Assembly (NCBI RefSeq): GCF_014205055.1
Contig: NZ_JACHMS010000001.1
Coordinates: 992,001-1,056,000, forward strand
Source of the DNA: Streptomyces luteogriseus
GTDB taxonomy: Bacteria > Actinomycetota > Actinomycetes > Streptomycetales > Streptomycetaceae
Length of the DNA stretch: 64,000 nucleotides
Direction: 5' to 3'
The position numbers and the translations under genes were made by a program. This document shows, in pieces, positions 62,348 to 64,000 of the stretch. Below the pieces are notes generated by a model that worked only from the letters and a program-made list of their open reading frames with translations, was not told the DNA's origin and did not search any database. Numbering within the stretch: position 1 is the stretch's first letter; every line of letters starts with the position of its first letter.

Positions 62348-63984
62348 CGCTCCGTCACCTTGCCGTCCGCCACCTCCAGGCGGCGGGTGACGTGCACCGC
62401 GTCCAGCATCCGGCGGTCGTGGGTGACCAGCAGGAGCGTGCCCTCGTAGGCGTCGAGGGCGGACTCCAGTTGCTCGATGGCGGGCAGGTCGAGGTGGTTG
62501 GTCGGCTCGTCGAGGACCAGGAGGTTGACGCCCCGGCCCTGGAGCAGCGCCAGGGCGGCCCGGGTGCGCTCGCCCGGGGAGAGGCTTCCCGCGGGGCGCA
62601 GGACGTGGTCCGTCTTGAGACCGAACTTGGCCAGGAGGGTGCGGATCTCGACCGGTTCGGTGTCCGGGACGGCCGCGCGGAAGGCGTCGAGCAGGGACTC
62701 CTCGCCGTGGAACAGCTTGCGGGCCTGGTCGACCTCGCCGAGCAGGACGCCCGAGCCGAGCACGGCGTGCCCGGCGTCCAGCGGGACGCGGCCGAGGAGG
62801 GCGGCGAGCAGCGTGGACTTGCCGGCGCCGTTCGCGCCGGTCACCGCCACCCGGTCCGCCCAGTCGATCTGCAGGGAGACGGGGCCGAGGACGAAGCCGT
62901 CGCGGCGCACCTCGGCGTCCCGCAGGGTCGCGACGACGGCGCCCGAGCGCGGGGCCGACGCGATCTCCATGCGCAGCTCCCACTCCTTGCGGGGCTCGTC
63001 GACGACGTCGAGGCGCTCGATCATGCGCTGGGTCTGGCGCGCCTTCGCCGCCTGCTTCTCGCTGGCCTCGCTGCGGAACTTGCGGCCGATCTTGTCGTTG
63101 TCGTTGTTCGCCTTGCGGCGGGCGTTCTTCACGCCCTTGTCCATCCAGGAGCGCTGCATCTGCGCCCGGTCCTGGAGGGCCGTCTTCTTGTCGGCGTACT
63201 CCTCGAACTCGTCGCGGGCGTGCCGGCGTGCGACCTCCCGCTCCTCCAGGTACGCCTCGTAGCCGCCGCCGAAGAGGTTGATCTGCCGCTGGGCCAGGTC
63301 GAGTTCGAGGACCTTGGTGACGGTGCGGGTGAGGAACTCACGGTCGTGGCTGACGACCACCGTGCCGGCGCGCAGACCGCTCACGAAGCGTTCGAGGCGC
63401 TCCAGGCCGTCGAGGTCGAGGTCGTTGGTGGGCTCGTCGAGGAGGAAGACGTCGTAGCGGGACAGGAGCAGGGAGGCGAGACCCGCGCGGGCCGCCTGGC
63501 CGCCGGACAGGGACGTCATCGGCTGGTCCAGGCCTACGGCGAGACCGAGGCCGTCGGCCACCTCCTCGGCGCGTTCGTCGAGATCGGCGCCGCCGAGGCC
63601 GAGCCAGCGCTCAAGGCTGGTGGCGTAGGCGTCGTCGGCACCGGGTGCCCCGTCGACCAGGGCCTGGGTGGCCTCGTCCATGGCCCGCTGGGCCTCTTCG
63701 ACACCGGTGCGGCGGGCCAGGAACGCCCGGACGGTCTCACCCGGGCGACGGTCCGGCTCCTGCGGGAGGTGGCCGACGGCGGCGGCCGGCGGGGACAGGC
63801 GCAGATCGCCCTGCTCGGGCGCGGTGAGTCCGGCGAGCATCCTGAGCAGGGTGGACTTGCCCGCGCCGTTGGCCCCGACCAGGCCGATCACGTCGCCGGG
63901 CGCGACGACGAGGTCGAGTCCGGTGAACAGGGAGCGGTCACCGTGGCCGGCGGCGAGGTTCTTGGCGACGAGGGTGGCAGTCAT
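62344..63984 (-). CDS. ABC-F family ATPase
   Basis: 546 aa, two ABC domains and no membrane segments. Walker A GANGAGKST occurs twice, signatures are LSGGQAARAGL and LSPGERTRAAL, Walker B LLDEPTND and LVLDEPTNHLD. The P-site tRNA-interaction motif linker (about residues 225-320: RRHARDEFEEYADKK...MQRSWMDKGVKNARRKA) is long and basic. ABC-F proteins act on the ribosome, either as translation factors or in antibiotic resistance; this one looks like a general factor, but resistance is possible. Confidence 0.93.
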   Translation of the reverse strand: MTATLVAKNLAAGHGDRSLFTGLDLVVAPGDVIGLVGANGAGKSTLLRMLAGLTAPEQGDLRLSPPAAAVGHLPQEPDRRPGETVRAFLARRTGVEEAQRAMDEATQALVDGAPGADDAYATSLERWLGLGGADLDERAEEVADGLGLAVGLDQPMTSLSGGQAARAGLASLLLSRYDVFLLDEPTNDLDLDGLERLERFVSGLRAGTVVVSHDREFLTRTVTKVLELDLAQRQINLFGGGYEAYLEEREVARRHARDEFEEYADKKTALQDRAQMQRSWMDKGVKNARRKANNDNDKIGRKFRSEASEKQAAKARQTQRMIERLDVVDEPRKEWELRMEIASAPRSGAVVATLRDAEVRRDGFVLGPVSLQIDWADRVAVTGANGAGKSTLLAALLGRVPLDAGHAVLGSGVLLGEVDQARKLFHGEESLLDAFRAAVPDTEPVEIRTLLAKFGLKTDHVLRPAGSLSPGERTRAALALLQGRGVNLLVLDEPTNHLDLPAIEQLESALDAYEGTLLLVTHDRRMLDAVHVTRRLEVADGKVTER

Positions 63985-64000
63985 CAGAGCGCCGATCCTA

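Noticed and set aside
62344..63984. Antibiotic resistance determinant (ABC-F)
   Set aside because: No biosynthetic cluster nearby and nothing in the linker that specifically marks a resistance subtype; left as general ABC-F.

Overview
This is a 64 kb piece of a high-GC actinobacterial chromosome, almost certainly Streptomyces. The evidence is extreme third-position G/C bias, frequent GTG starts, dense ATGA/GTGA gene overlaps, many leaderless -10 boxes, a conservon (CvnA-D), a SCO6745-family gene and a complete Streptomyces-type hopanoid operon. The gene order around the hopanoid operon (tdh/kbl, hopanoid genes with dxs and ispG, an ABC exporter/CDP-alcohol locus, galE, a CDF transporter, idi, the SCO6745 homologue) matches, as I remember it, the SCO67xx-SCO68xx region of S. 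coelicolor. There is no insertion sequence, phage or CRISPR array. The one clear sign of decay is a small patch of two-component-system remnants near 3.4-3.8 kb.

Layout. 0-3.3 kb: a catabolic operon (XRE-cupin regulator, M24 creatinase-like protein, 2-oxoacid dehydrogenase E1 alpha and beta, the last cut by the window edge). 3.4-3.8 kb: histidine-kinase and LuxR debris. 3.9-8.9 kb: a lipoprotein, a DUF574 methyltransferase, a glutamine-synthetase-like ligase next to an amidohydrolase (a split FluG arrangement) and a Nudix-like DUF4916 protein. 9.0 kb: tRNA-Pro(GGG), then a split transketolase behind a MerR/SoxR-style promoter. 10.8-15.6 kb: small regulators, a GNAT, a LysR regulator and the tdh-kbl threonine operon. 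15.8-20.1 kb: a conservon (sensor kinase, roadblock, DUF742, GTPase) with a GAF protein. 20.7-30.5 kb: scattered single genes (metallo-beta-lactamase-fold hydrolase, amino-acid dehydrogenase plus TetR, SGNH hydrolase, a Tat-exported DUF6250 protein, a LysM-M23 endopeptidase under a c-di-AMP riboswitch, GH36 alpha-galactosidase, a tyrosine phosphatase).

30.5-44.3 kb is the hopanoid operon on the minus strand: hpnC, hpnD, a 63-aa gene, hpnE, a polyprenyl diphosphate synthase, shc, hpnG, hpnH, ispG, dxs, the class III aminotransferase, an XRE-cupin regulator and a 39-aa membrane protein. MEP-pathway enzymes supply precursor, the synthase and HpnCDE make squalene, Shc cyclises it, and HpnH, HpnG and the aminotransferase build the C35 side chain.

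44.6-51.7 kb is the least characterised block: a tightly overlapping set encoding a CDP-alcohol phosphotransferase/DUF5941 protein, a nucleotidyltransferase, a glycerol-1-phosphate-dehydrogenase-like enzyme, a second CDP-alcohol phosphotransferase with an altered active-site motif, a GT2 glycosyltransferase and a two-gene ABC exporter. I read it as a pathway that makes, activates, polymerises or attaches, and exports a polyol-phosphate cell-envelope glycoconjugate. 51.9-64 kb holds housekeeping and accessory genes (galE-like, CDF transporter, idi, HATPase anti-sigma-like protein, crotonase, GlxA/DJ-1 pair, SCO6745 family, LPFR small protein, tex, glycolipid-binding protein, ABC-F ATPase). The most useful new observations are candidate operators, several with two-fold symmetry and paired with a plausible regulator, and the polyol-phosphate locus.
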